Below, piece by piece: positions 24,329 to 32,123 of a stretch of 37,442 nt of DNA (position 1 is the first letter of the stretch; each line of letters starts with the position of its first letter). A program made the translations under genes and the position numbers. Origin of the DNA: Streptomyces plumbidurans (GTDB lineage: Bacteria > Actinomycetota > Actinomycetes > Streptomycetales > Streptomycetaceae); assembly GCF_019857225.1 (NCBI RefSeq), contig NZ_JAFJSY010000092.1, forward strand, positions 1-37,442, written 5' to 3'. The notes below the pieces were generated by a model. That model worked only from the letters and a program-made list of their open reading frames with translations. It made no database searches and was not told the DNA's origin.

Positions 24329-25702
24329 ATGAGTGCCACCGACGGCGCCCCCCCGTCCGCCCACGTCGACGCGATCACCGACGCGGGCGAGTACCGGGCC
24401 CGTGGCAGCAAGCCGCTCCGCCTGCCGGACGGCCGTGAGATCGGCGCCATCTCAGAGGTGCCCCGGCTCTATGTCACCCGCGCCTTCGCGCGGCTGGCCC
24501 AGGCCCCGGTGCTGCCGTACGCCACCCGCCTGGAGATGCTCGCCAAAGCGGCCGACCTGTTCGAGAACGCTGTGCTCGAAGGGCAGTCGATCGACGACTA
24601 CCTCGACCTGGTGAGCCTGTGCGCCGGCGTACCGCGCGTGGTCGCCCAGGCCTCGATCGCCGCCATCGGCAGGACTTTGCGCGCTCTGCCGGACACCCTC
24701 GCCAAGGAGATCCCGCAGGGAGCCGTCACCGGCCTCGACGACCCCCGGGTGCGGGAGGGCGCCGCCTACTGGGCCCGCCAGGGCCGGACCCTCGCCGTCC
24801 ACGCCTCCGGCAACACCCCGGGCGTGCACGGCCTGTGGCCCAGCGCGCTGGCCCTCGGCTACTCGGTCGCCGTCCGCCCCTCCAGCCGCGAACCCTTCAC
24901 CCCGCAGCGCCTCGTGCGCGCTTTCCGGGAGGCGGGCCTCGCCTCGCACGTGGCCCTGCTGCCCACCGACCACGAGGTCGCCGACGTACTCATCGAGCAG
25001 GCCGACCGGGCGCTGGTCTACGGGGGCCAGTCCGTCGTGGACAAGTACGCCGCGAACCCCGCGGTCCTCACCCAGGGACCGGGGCGCTCCAAGACGGTCG
25101 TCACCGACGACGTCGACTGGCGCGCCCACCTGGACACCGTCGCCGCGTCGGTCGCGAACCTCGGCGGCGCCGCCTGCACCTGCACCACCGCAGTGCTCGT
25201 AGAAGGAGACCGGGCCCGGGCCGAGGAGTTCGCCGCCGCCCTGGCCGAGCGGCTCACCGAGCCGGAGGCCGGCAGGCACCGCACCGAGCTGCCCCTGGCG
25301 ACGGCCCGCCAACTCGCCGAGTACGTCGAGCGGGTCGGACAGGGCACCACCGCCCACGGACGCACGGCCATCGTGGAGACGGTCGCGCCGGACACCGCCG
25401 TTCTGCACCCCGTCGTACGCGTCGCCGCCGACGCCAAGGCCCCCGTGCTCGGCGTCGAACTGCCCTTCCCCTGTGTGTGGATCGCGCCGTTCAGTCGGGC
25501 CGACGGGATTGCGCCGCTGGCCGACTCGCTGGTCGTCGCCGCGATCACCGAGGACATGGAGTTCGCGCAACGCCTCCTCGACGAGCCGAGCGTCGCCAAT
25601 GTCTACATCGGTGCCCACACCACGACCTGGATGAGGGCGGGGGTGCCCCACGACGGCTACCTGTCCGAGCACTTGATGAGGACCAAGGGCGTCATCCGAT
25701 GA
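24329..25702 (+). CDS. Acyl reductase, EhpG/LuxC-like (aldehyde-forming)
   Basis: The 457-residue protein belongs to the LuxC-type acyl-CoA reductases, relatives of aldehyde dehydrogenases. Landmarks are VHASGNTPGVHGLWPSALALG (nucleotide-binding region), VYGGQSVVDKYA and the nucleophile region NLGGAACTCTTAVLVEG (Cys about 283). These enzymes reduce an activated acyl group to an aldehyde with NAD(P)H. It directly follows the EhpF/LuxE-like gene, so the pair probably works as a carboxylate-to-aldehyde reductase, either releasing the product or tailoring a carboxyl group. Confidence 0.82.
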   Translation: MSATDGAPPSAHVDAITDAGEYRARGSKPLRLPDGREIGAISEVPRLYVTRAFARLAQAPVLPYATRLEMLAKAADLFENAVLEGQSIDDYLDLVSLCAGVPRVVAQASIAAIGRTLRALPDTLAKEIPQGAVTGLDDPRVREGAAYWARQGRTLAVHASGNTPGVHGLWPSALALGYSVAVRPSSREPFTPQRLVRAFREAGLASHVALLPTDHEVADVLIEQADRALVYGGQSVVDKYAANPAVLTQGPGRSKTVVTDDVDWRAHLDTVAASVANLGGAACTCTTAVLVEGDRARAEEFAAALAERLTEPEAGRHRTELPLATARQLAEYVERVGQGTTAHGRTAIVETVAPDTAVLHPVVRVAADAKAPVLGVELPFPCVWIAPFSRADGIAPLADSLVVAAITEDMEFAQRLLDEPSVANVYIGAHTTTWMRAGVPHDGYLSEHLMRTKGVIR

Positions 25703-25750
25703 CCCGGCCGCAGTAGAGCGACCATCCGAACACGACCGAAAGAACTGACC

Positions 25751-27181
25751 ATGAGCGCCGACTCGCCCGCCCTCGCCGCCACCGCACCGGTGGACAAGGC
25801 GACCGACCGCCGCCGAGCGATCGTCTTCGCCGTCCTGTGCTGTGGATTCGTGCTGACCAGCCTCGACATGATGATCGTGAACGTCGCCTTCCCGGCGATC
25901 GAGCACGAGTTCCCCGGCTACAGCAACGCCGTCGTCAGCTGGACACTGAACGCGTACACGATCCTCTATGCCGCCGCGCTGATCCCGGCGGGCAGACTGG
26001 CCGACCACCTTGGCCGCAAGCAGACCTTCCTCGGCGGGTTGGTGCTCTTCACCCTGGCCAGCGGGCTGTGCGCGTTCGCGCCGTCCCTGCCGGTACTGAT
26101 CGCCGCACGAGCCCTGCAGGCACTCGGCGCCGCCGCCCTCACCCCCACCTCCATGGGCCTGCTGCTGCAGGTCAACCCGCCCGAGCTGCAGCAGCGCGCG
26201 ATCCGCAGCTGGACGGCGGCCGGCGGTATCGCAGCGGCCATGGCACCGATCGTCGGCGGCGTGCTCGTCCAGTACGACTGGCGGCTGATCTTCTTGATCA
26301 ACGTGCCGCTCGGAGCCGTGGCCGTGGTCGTGGGAGCGCGCGTACTGCCCACCTCGGAACAGAACTCCGCGGCGCCGCGTCCTGACCTGATCGGCGCGCT
26401 CGCCGTCGCGCTCTTCGCCGGCGCGGTCGTCTTCGCCCTGGTCGAGGCGCCCGACGCCGGATGGGGCTCGGTGACCACGCTGTCGGCGTTCGCCTGCGCG
26501 GTGGTTCTGCTCGTCGTCGCCGTCGTCCGCAACCTGCGCCACCCCTCCCCGGTCGTCCCGCGCGAACTGCTCGCCATTCCCGTCTACGTCCGCACCAACA
26601 TCGCGGCGTTCGTCTACAGCGCCGCCTTCGCGGTGATGCTGCTCTCGGTCGTCCTGTGGACGCAGAACGTACGCGGCTACTCCGCTATCGAGACCGGTCT
26701 GGCCATCGCGCCCGGCACCGTACTGATGCCGGTCTTCGCCATGCTCACCGGCCGGATGGGCCGCAGCATCGGCCTGGCCGCAACGGCGGCACTGGGCTGC
26801 GTCGTCCTCGGCCTCGGCATGGTCTGGTGGACCGTCACCGCGCCGACCGACCTGCCGTACGCGCTGGCGATCATGCCCGGCTCCATGCTCACGTCCATCG
26901 GCACGATCGTCGCGATGGCCGCCTTCGCGGGCCGGGTCTCCGCCACCATCCCGCAGGCCTTCTACGCCTCCGGTTCGGCCGTGCACACCATGGCCAAGCA
27001 GATGGGCATTGCGATCGGTGTCGCCCTGCTCCTGGTCATCCAGGACAGCGCCGCCCACGCGGGCCGGTCACCGGTGCCGGCGCTGCGCCACGCATGGATC
27101 GCCGCCGCCGTCCTCACCGTCCTCGCCGCCGCCGTCGCCCTGGCCGGCCCGCGCAGAACGGCCGCCGCTCCCACGGCATAA
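25751..27181 (+). CDS. MFS drug-efflux transporter (DHA2/EmrB-QacA type)
   Basis: The 476-residue membrane protein begins with a short cytoplasmic N-terminus, followed by the DHA2 first-helix motif (SLDMMIVNVAFPAIEHEF) and the MFS motif A AGRLADHLGRKQTF. About 14 hydrophobic helices can be counted. It is the only exporter in the cluster, lies within the main operon, and probably provides product efflux and self-resistance. The ATG at 25751 has GAAAGAAC upstream. Confidence 0.92.
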   Translation: MSADSPALAATAPVDKATDRRRAIVFAVLCCGFVLTSLDMMIVNVAFPAIEHEFPGYSNAVVSWTLNAYTILYAAALIPAGRLADHLGRKQTFLGGLVLFTLASGLCAFAPSLPVLIAARALQALGAAALTPTSMGLLLQVNPPELQQRAIRSWTAAGGIAAAMAPIVGGVLVQYDWRLIFLINVPLGAVAVVVGARVLPTSEQNSAAPRPDLIGALAVALFAGAVVFALVEAPDAGWGSVTTLSAFACAVVLLVVAVVRNLRHPSPVVPRELLAIPVYVRTNIAAFVYSAAFAVMLLSVVLWTQNVRGYSAIETGLAIAPGTVLMPVFAMLTGRMGRSIGLAATAALGCVVLGLGMVWWTVTAPTDLPYALAIMPGSMLTSIGTIVAMAAFAGRVSATIPQAFYASGSAVHTMAKQMGIAIGVALLLVIQDSAAHAGRSPVPALRHAWIAAAVLTVLAAAVALAGPRRTAAAPTA

Positions 27182-27260
27182 ACGGCCATCGCCCTCACGC
27201 CGTCAACGACTTCTGCGCCATCACCGACTTCCGCATCCACGGAACAAAAGGAATGCATCA

Positions 27261-27692
27261 ATGTTCAGGCTGGACACGTCCGTCGCGGACAAAATATGGA
27301 AAAACTGGCTGCGCATGTGGAACGAGGATTCCGACGTGGCCCACGAAATCATCTCCCCGGCCGGATATGTACTCCACCTTCCCGACGTCGGCGCCACCAT
27401 CGACCCGTCGAAGATCTTGGGTCCGGCGGAGATGTCGCAGTGGGTCTCCGGCTTCACCGGCAAATTCCACGGACTCCGCTACGCCACGGACTTCGGGCCG
27501 TTCGTCGACGAATCCGAGCGCCGTTTCGCCTACCGCTGGGTCGGCACGGGCACCTGGACCGGCGCCACCGGTTGGCCGCACGACATCCCGGGCCAGGAAG
27601 CGCTCTTCGTCGGGGTCGACATCTTCCAGGTCGACGAGTCCCTGCAGATCACCGAGTGCTGGTCCCAGGGCGCAATCACCAGGACTACCTGA
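27261..27692 (+). CDS. SnoaL/NTF2-like protein 2
   Basis: The 143-residue paralogue of protein 1 has the same landmarks in the same order: IWKNWLRMWNEDSD, YVLHLPDVG, MSQWVSGFTG, FAYRWVGTGTWTG and FVGVDIFQVDE. The ATG at 27261 has AAAGGA upstream and gives a normal single-domain length. It stands immediately before a KAS III-like gene, repeating the SnoaL-then-KAS III order of 21565-23120. It could be a cyclase, dehydratase or isomerase acting on the acyl chain; the active-site residues are not obvious. Confidence 0.75.
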   Translation: MFRLDTSVADKIWKNWLRMWNEDSDVAHEIISPAGYVLHLPDVGATIDPSKILGPAEMSQWVSGFTGKFHGLRYATDFGPFVDESERRFAYRWVGTGTWTGATGWPHDIPGQEALFVGVDIFQVDESLQITECWSQGAITRTT

Positions 27693-27731
27693 GCCCGCGC
27701 GCAGGATCCCAGACCAACGGAGGAGCATCTC

Positions 27732-28793
27732 ATGGCAGTGCAGACAGGGACGGTCGAGCCACTTCTCGGTATCAAGGCAGCTCGCTGCTGGTTCCCGGAG
27801 AAGACCCGTAGGCCCCAGGACGAGGTGCGGACCGGGAACCTCACGGCCGAACAGGCGGCCCGCCACGGCGATGTGACCTTGCACATCGGTCGCGGCTGGG
27901 ACACCGAGTCCGCGCCGGCGATGGCCGTGGCCGCGGGCCGGGCGGCACTGTCGGCGTCGGGCGTGCCCGCCGACCGCATCGGGCTGCTGGCGTACGCATG
28001 GACGAACTACCAGGGCAACCCCTTTTTCACCGCCGGGCACTGCGTCGCGGAAGGCCTCGGCCTGCCGCGCTCGGCCGCGCCGGTCGGCGTCCAACAGGCT
28101 TGCAACGGGGCCGCGATAGCCTTCACCCTCGCGGCAGGGCAGTTGCGGCTGGACGAGCACTCCCACGCACTGATCGTCGCGGCGGACCGCTTCGGCTCAC
28201 CGGCCGTCGACCACTGGCGCAGCCACGTCATGCTCGCCTACGGCGACGGCGCCTCCGCCGCCGTCGTCGGACGGCCGGCCCCCAGTGACGCCTTCCATGT
28301 GCTGGCCGTCGAGCACGTCGCCGCACCGGAGCTGTGGCGCACCCGCGACGACTACGACGGCTTCGGCCCGCAGCCACTCGCGTCGCCGCCGTACATCAAC
28401 GCGATGCCGACCGAGAAGTTCTCCGACGAAGGCGGCCGCCCCCGGCTGCGCGCGATCTCGCACGAGTGCATCACCGAGGCGGTGGACAAGGCCCTCGACC
28501 GCGCCGGGCTGGCGCCCGGCGACCCGCGGATCACCCAGGTGCTCGCCCCGCGGCTGAGCGACAAGGTGCGCGAACTCATGATCGGGCCTGTCGAGGAGAA
28601 GTACAGCGACCGGATCGTGTGCCACTACAGCCAGACGGGCCACCTTGGCGCGGGCGACTTCCTCGCCAACGTCGCCGACGCCGAGGCCGCGGGCGACCTT
28701 GGACCTGGCGACATCGCCCTCGTCCTGGGGGCCGGCGGCGGCTACTCCTACACCTGCGCGGTGCTGCAGGTACCCGGGGAGCGTGCGGCATGA
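27732..28793 (+). CDS. KAS III-like acyltransferase/ketosynthase 2
   Basis: The 353-residue thiolase-fold protein has nucleophile block VQQACNGAAIAF (Cys124). As in the protein at 22053, the standard HQAN block is replaced (here APRLSDKVRELMI), and the C-terminal block reads QTGHLGAGDFLANV. The two share enough landmarks to be paralogues. The ATG is preceded by GGAGGAG-like bases and the stop overlaps the following KAS II start (ATGA), so the two proteins are probably made in equal amounts and act together. Confidence 0.82.
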   Translation: MAVQTGTVEPLLGIKAARCWFPEKTRRPQDEVRTGNLTAEQAARHGDVTLHIGRGWDTESAPAMAVAAGRAALSASGVPADRIGLLAYAWTNYQGNPFFTAGHCVAEGLGLPRSAAPVGVQQACNGAAIAFTLAAGQLRLDEHSHALIVAADRFGSPAVDHWRSHVMLAYGDGASAAVVGRPAPSDAFHVLAVEHVAAPELWRTRDDYDGFGPQPLASPPYINAMPTEKFSDEGGRPRLRAISHECITEAVDKALDRAGLAPGDPRITQVLAPRLSDKVRELMIGPVEEKYSDRIVCHYSQTGHLGAGDFLANVADAEAAGDLGPGDIALVLGAGGGYSYTCAVLQVPGERAA

Positions 28794-29998
28794 CGCGCCT
28801 CGCGATCACCGGGATGGGGTTCACATTGGCCGGCGGCGTCCGCACCGCCCACGACTTCTGGCAACGGGTGCGCGAGGGGGACTCGGCGCTCACCGCGCAC
28901 ACGGCGTTCAACGGCCGCGGTGTGCCGACCGTGATGGCGGGACAGCTCACCCACGACCCGGTGGTCGAGGGCCTGGACCCCAAGCACGCGAGCAAGTACT
29001 CACGGGAGATCCTCGCCGCCCTCGCGAGCATCGACGAGGCGCTGGCAGACGCCGGTGTCGGCGACTTCGACCCGCACCGCGCCGGTGTCGTCGCCTCGTC
29101 CTCCCGCGGCCCGCTGCAGTGGTGGGAGCGCGAGTTCGACTCGGCGTCCGGGATCGGCCGGGTCCTCGGCGGCCTGCCCGGCGCCCCGGCGAGCATCGCG
29201 GCCATCCGCACCGGCGTCCAGGGCTACGTCACCACCGTGTCGTCGGCCTGCGTCGGCGGCACCCACGCACTGCGGTCGGCCGCCGCGGAACTGCGCTCCG
29301 ACGAGGCCGACGTCATGGTCGTCGTAGGACACGAGTTCCCGCTGACCGCCAACCTGCTGCAGGTGTACACCGACCCGAAGTCACGGGTGCTGAGCCTGGG
29401 CACCACGGCGGCGGACTCGATCCGCCCCTACGACGCCGACCGCGACGGCACCGCCCTCGGTGAGGGAGCCGTGGCCCTCGTCCTGGAGCGAGAGGCCGAC
29501 GCGGTGGCCCGCGGCGCACACGTCTACGCCTGGGTGCTGGCGACCGGCGTCGCCAACGAGGCGGCTCACCCGACGACGATGGAGCTGTCGGGCGAGAAGA
29601 CCGCGGTTCTCGCCGAGCGGGTGATCAAGAAGTCGAACCTGTCCGTCGGTGATATCGGCCATGTGTGTGGACACGGCACCGGCACCCGGTCCAACGACGT
29701 CGCCGAGAGCCGGGCGGTCCGGCGCGTCTTCGGCGACGACACCGATGTGACGCTGACCTCGGTGAAGCCGATATTCGGGCATCTCTTCGGAGCCTCGTCC
29801 CTGGTCAACATCGCCGCGACCGCCTCCATGCTGGACGCACAGACCATCGCGCCGACGGCCAACAGCGTGCGGGCCGACGCCGAGTGCGGCCTCGACTCCG
29901 TCTTCGGCGGCGCTCGCCGTACCGACGTGCGGGCGGCGCTGTCCTTCGCGTTCGCGCTGGGCAGCCAGTCCTCGGTGGTGGCCCTGGAGGCCGCGTGA
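28790..29998 (+). CDS. Beta-ketoacyl-ACP synthase II (second, complete)
   Basis: The 402-residue KAS II has all catalytic residues: Cys154 in VSSACVGGTHA, His295 in CGHGTGTRSND, Lys326 in SVKPI and His331 in FGHLFGASS. It is distinct from the KS at 15562 (different ACxxG block and C-terminal FAFALGSQSS instead of FAFGGNNA). No CLF follows it; its coupled partner is the KAS III-like gene before it. It may therefore act alone, or with that protein, in a separate condensation such as a first or last extension step. Confidence 0.9.
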   Translation: MTRLAITGMGFTLAGGVRTAHDFWQRVREGDSALTAHTAFNGRGVPTVMAGQLTHDPVVEGLDPKHASKYSREILAALASIDEALADAGVGDFDPHRAGVVASSSRGPLQWWEREFDSASGIGRVLGGLPGAPASIAAIRTGVQGYVTTVSSACVGGTHALRSAAAELRSDEADVMVVVGHEFPLTANLLQVYTDPKSRVLSLGTTAADSIRPYDADRDGTALGEGAVALVLEREADAVARGAHVYAWVLATGVANEAAHPTTMELSGEKTAVLAERVIKKSNLSVGDIGHVCGHGTGTRSNDVAESRAVRRVFGDDTDVTLTSVKPIFGHLFGASSLVNIAATASMLDAQTIAPTANSVRADAECGLDSVFGGARRTDVRAALSFAFALGSQSSVVALEAA

Positions 29999-30078
29999 CA
30001 GGCAGCACCGGGTGAGCGTCCGAGGCAAGACAAGAACCAGAACAAAACAGTACGAGAACGCGACAAACGGAGCTCGGG

Positions 30079-30453
30079 ATGATCGACCTGAAGAAACTGG
30101 ATCAGTGGAACGACATGTGGAACGGCGCGTTCGATCTCGCGGACGAGCTCTGCTCCCCGGAATTCTCGATCTTCTTCGGTCGCGATGCCTCGACCCACAG
30201 CGGGGACGACATCAAGAACGCCGCACAGCTGAAGACGTTCATGCGCGAGTTCCGGGCCTCCCTCGGCAATGACCTCGAATTCACGCTCGTCCGCACCTTC
30301 GCGGACGCCGGCGCCGAATTCGCGGTGTCCCTGTGGAACCTGCGCGCCGGACCTGACCGCACCGTCGGCGGCATCGACGTCTTCCAGTTCGACGAGGCGG
30401 GCCGAATCCGCAGGGTGCACTCGGTGACGGGGCAACGCGGCATCACCGAGTGA
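30079..30453 (+). CDS. SnoaL/NTF2-like protein 3
   Basis: The 124-residue protein is a shorter, more diverged relative of the two other SnoaL-like proteins. It keeps the N-terminal WNDMWNGAFD helix, a MREFRASLGND helix, the strand FAVSLWNLRAG and GGIDVFQFDEAGRI. The ATG at 30079 has GAGCTCGGG upstream, a moderate site. It closes the main operon. Its 3' end meets the decayed tail-sheath sequence on the other strand, which marks the right edge of the cluster. Confidence 0.75.
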   Translation: MIDLKKLDQWNDMWNGAFDLADELCSPEFSIFFGRDASTHSGDDIKNAAQLKTFMREFRASLGNDLEFTLVRTFADAGAEFAVSLWNLRAGPDRTVGGIDVFQFDEAGRIRRVHSVTGQRGITE

Positions 30454-30499
30454 ACACGCCCATGACGCCCGCGTCTTCGGCGGGGCGCCGCCTTGGTGC

Positions 30500-31052
30500 C
30501 GCAGGACGCGTCGCGGGCGCCTTGTGCACACCGCCCTCGGAGTAGTTGCGGGCCCGGATGCCGGCCACATGACCGGCGCCGGGTCGAAGGTCTTGACCCA
30601 GGGGTAGTACAGGGCCGCGTACTTGGAGTCATCACTGGCCGTCTCCTGACGCCACGCCGCAGGGCTCGTACCTGGGCCCGGTGCATTGTTTCGGCGACTT
30701 CGCCGAGCGCACGGTGGAGGCCGTGAGCCGTACAGCTCGGCCTGATCGAGGCCTCGACGGACTCGACTGTCGGCGACCTCGACGCTCGGCGAGCCGTTCC
30801 TGGCGGACGCGATGGCCGTCACGGTGAACGTGCCGTGCTGCGCCGGCGCGGCCGAGGGCGGTGCACGCTTGGCGGCGGAACCGGTCACGGCGGCGGGGGC
30901 CGAACCGCCCGCCACGGCGTCCTCGGACGATCGGCCCATACGGACGACGTAGGCCTCCGTGCCGCCGTTCTGGAAGAAGCCGTGGACGGAGTGCGCGAGC
31001 CGCCGGCCACCTCATCGACGTAGACGCCGGGCGCCAGGTGGGACGGCGGCGG
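30500..31052 (-). pseudogene. Decayed contractile-tail sheath gene (phage tail-like/eCIS)
   Basis: Read on the minus strand in changing frames, the segment gives sheath landmarks in the right order. LAPGVYVDEVAGG (the N-terminal sheath signature) is fused by deletion to LAHSVHGFFQNGGTEAYVVRMG. A middle stretch FTVTAIASARNG follows, then DDSKYAALYYPWVKTFDPA, joined by another deletion to GHVAGIRARNYSEGGVHKAPA. These motifs are characteristic of tail sheath proteins of contractile injection systems. At least two internal deletions with frame changes remove most of the protein, so it cannot be functional. No other tail gene is present in the window. Confidence 0.75.
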
Positions 31053-31063
31053 CCGACTGAATC

Positions 31064-31330
31064 TTCTGAGGCGGCAGCTCGAGCTAGTGCGTGAGGGCGC
31101 GGGGGCCGCCCAGGGGCGGGCCGTGATCATGACCGGCGCCGCCGGGTGAGCAAGTCGCGCCTGGTGCAGGAGTTTTGGGACCGTTCCCCTGCTCTGTACC
31201 TGGTCCTGCCGTAACGCCGTCGCCGAGCGGGCGGACTTCGCCGCCGTGCTCACGCAGTCCGCGATGCCGGGCGGGGAGCTGGTGGCCGGGTTGCAGTCCG
31301 CGGACTGGAACCAGCGTAGTTCCGGACGGA
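31064..31330 (+). pseudogene. Remnant of an ATP-binding regulator (LuxR/AAA-like)
   Basis: In the plus direction LRRQLELVREGAGAAQGRA is followed by VIMTGAAG, then after a one-base frame change SKSRLVQEFWD. Together they make a P-loop (GxxGxSKSR) of the kind found in large LuxR-type ATPase regulators, followed by further short pieces such as FAAVLTQSAMPGGELVAGLQ in another frame. Stops interrupt each frame. It lies head-to-head with the sheath remnant. Bases 31331-31499 contain another unrecognised coding-like scrap on the minus strand (FRYDFDVAREYAQRA). Confidence 0.4.
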
Positions 31331-31499
31331 AGCGGTCGCGTCAGGCAAGGATGGCGGCGATGCGCGGGATGAACTTTCGAACATGATGCCCACGACCATG
31401 TCACCTTCGGTAGAAACAGCCCGCTGTGCGTACTCGCGGGCGACGTCGAAGTCGTAGCGGAAGCGGTGGACGGGCGAGCCGCACGTAGGAACTCCTCGA

Positions 31500-31532
31500 C
31501 CGCCGTCGAGGCGCACCTTCACGGTGGCCATG
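31500..31532. repeat. 33-base copy of part of the TOBE gene
   Basis: Bases 31500-31532 are identical to 31899-31931 inside the adjacent TOBE-domain gene (coding for MATVKVRLDGG on the minus strand), and near identity continues about 12 bases further. It is a detached fragment left by a local duplication or deletion. Confidence 0.85.
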
Positions 31533-31573
31533 TCTCCCCGGCGGCCCGCTCCGCCGATCTGAACCGATGCAGG

Positions 31574-31993
31574 TCACACCGTCCCCAGCGCCACCTCCGT
31601 AGCCTTGATCAGCACCACCACCGCTGAACCGGCCTCGAGGCCCAGATCGGTGACCGCGTCCTTGGTGATCGCGGCGGTGAGTTCGACCCCGTCGACCGTG
31701 ACCTTGACCGCGGCCATGGCGCCGCCGGTGGCGATGTCGCGGACCGTGCCGGGGAGTTGGTTGCGGATGGACAGGCCCTCCACGCGGGCACTCGCGAGTG
31801 CGACCTCGGTGGACTTCACCAGGGCGCGCACGGCCGAGCCCTCCGCGAGCCCCAGGTCCTCGACGGCGTCCACGGTGATCGCGGCGGTGAGTTCCTGGCC
31901 GCCGTCGAGGCGCACCTTCACGGTGGCCATGGCCTCCCCGGCGGTGACGGAGGTGACGGTGCCGGGGATCTGGTTCCGGATGCTCAGGCTCAT
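31574..31993 (-). CDS. Molybdopterin-binding (TOBE/Mop) protein, two domains
   Basis: The 139-residue protein consists of two Mop/TOBE repeats of about 68 residues, each beginning LSIRNQ(I/L)PGTV and containing MA(T/A)VKV, ELTAAIT, DAV(E/T)DLGL and GSAV. Mop-like proteins of this length bind molybdate or tungstate in the cytoplasm as oligomers. I chose the ATG at 31993, where the first repeat begins, over the longer frame whose 22 extra residues are unlike the family. There are no molybdate transport genes nearby. Confidence 0.88.
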   Translation of the reverse strand: MSLSIRNQIPGTVTSVTAGEAMATVKVRLDGGQELTAAITVDAVEDLGLAEGSAVRALVKSTEVALASARVEGLSIRNQLPGTVRDIATGGAMAAVKVTVDGVELTAAITKDAVTDLGLEAGSAVVVLIKATEVALGTV

Positions 31994-32097
31994 GACGGGA
32001 CGCCTCACAGGGGTGCGGAAAGCGGTGGAATGCCGGGATTTGTGTTGACTGTGCGACACAACCTAGCCGGTTCCGCCACGCCCGTTGCGCGCCTGCT

Positions 32098-32123
32098 CGC
32101 GTCAGTCACTCGCGTCAGTCACT
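32098..32123. repeat. 13-base tandem duplication at acyl-CoA synthetase 3' end
   Basis: Two perfect 13-base copies (32098-32110 and 32111-32123) span the stop codon of the synthetase gene; the outer copy lies beyond the stop. Confidence 0.8.

Noticed and set aside
23211..25702. Phenazine biosynthesis cluster
   Set aside because: The EhpF/EhpG-like pair occurs in phenazine tailoring, but no phenazine core genes are in the window.
24452..27058. 868-codon open frame on the minus strand
   Set aside because: It lies antisense to the acyl reductase and MFS genes. The product is a low-complexity Gly/Arg/Asp/Val/Gln string, as expected from the complement of GC-biased codons.
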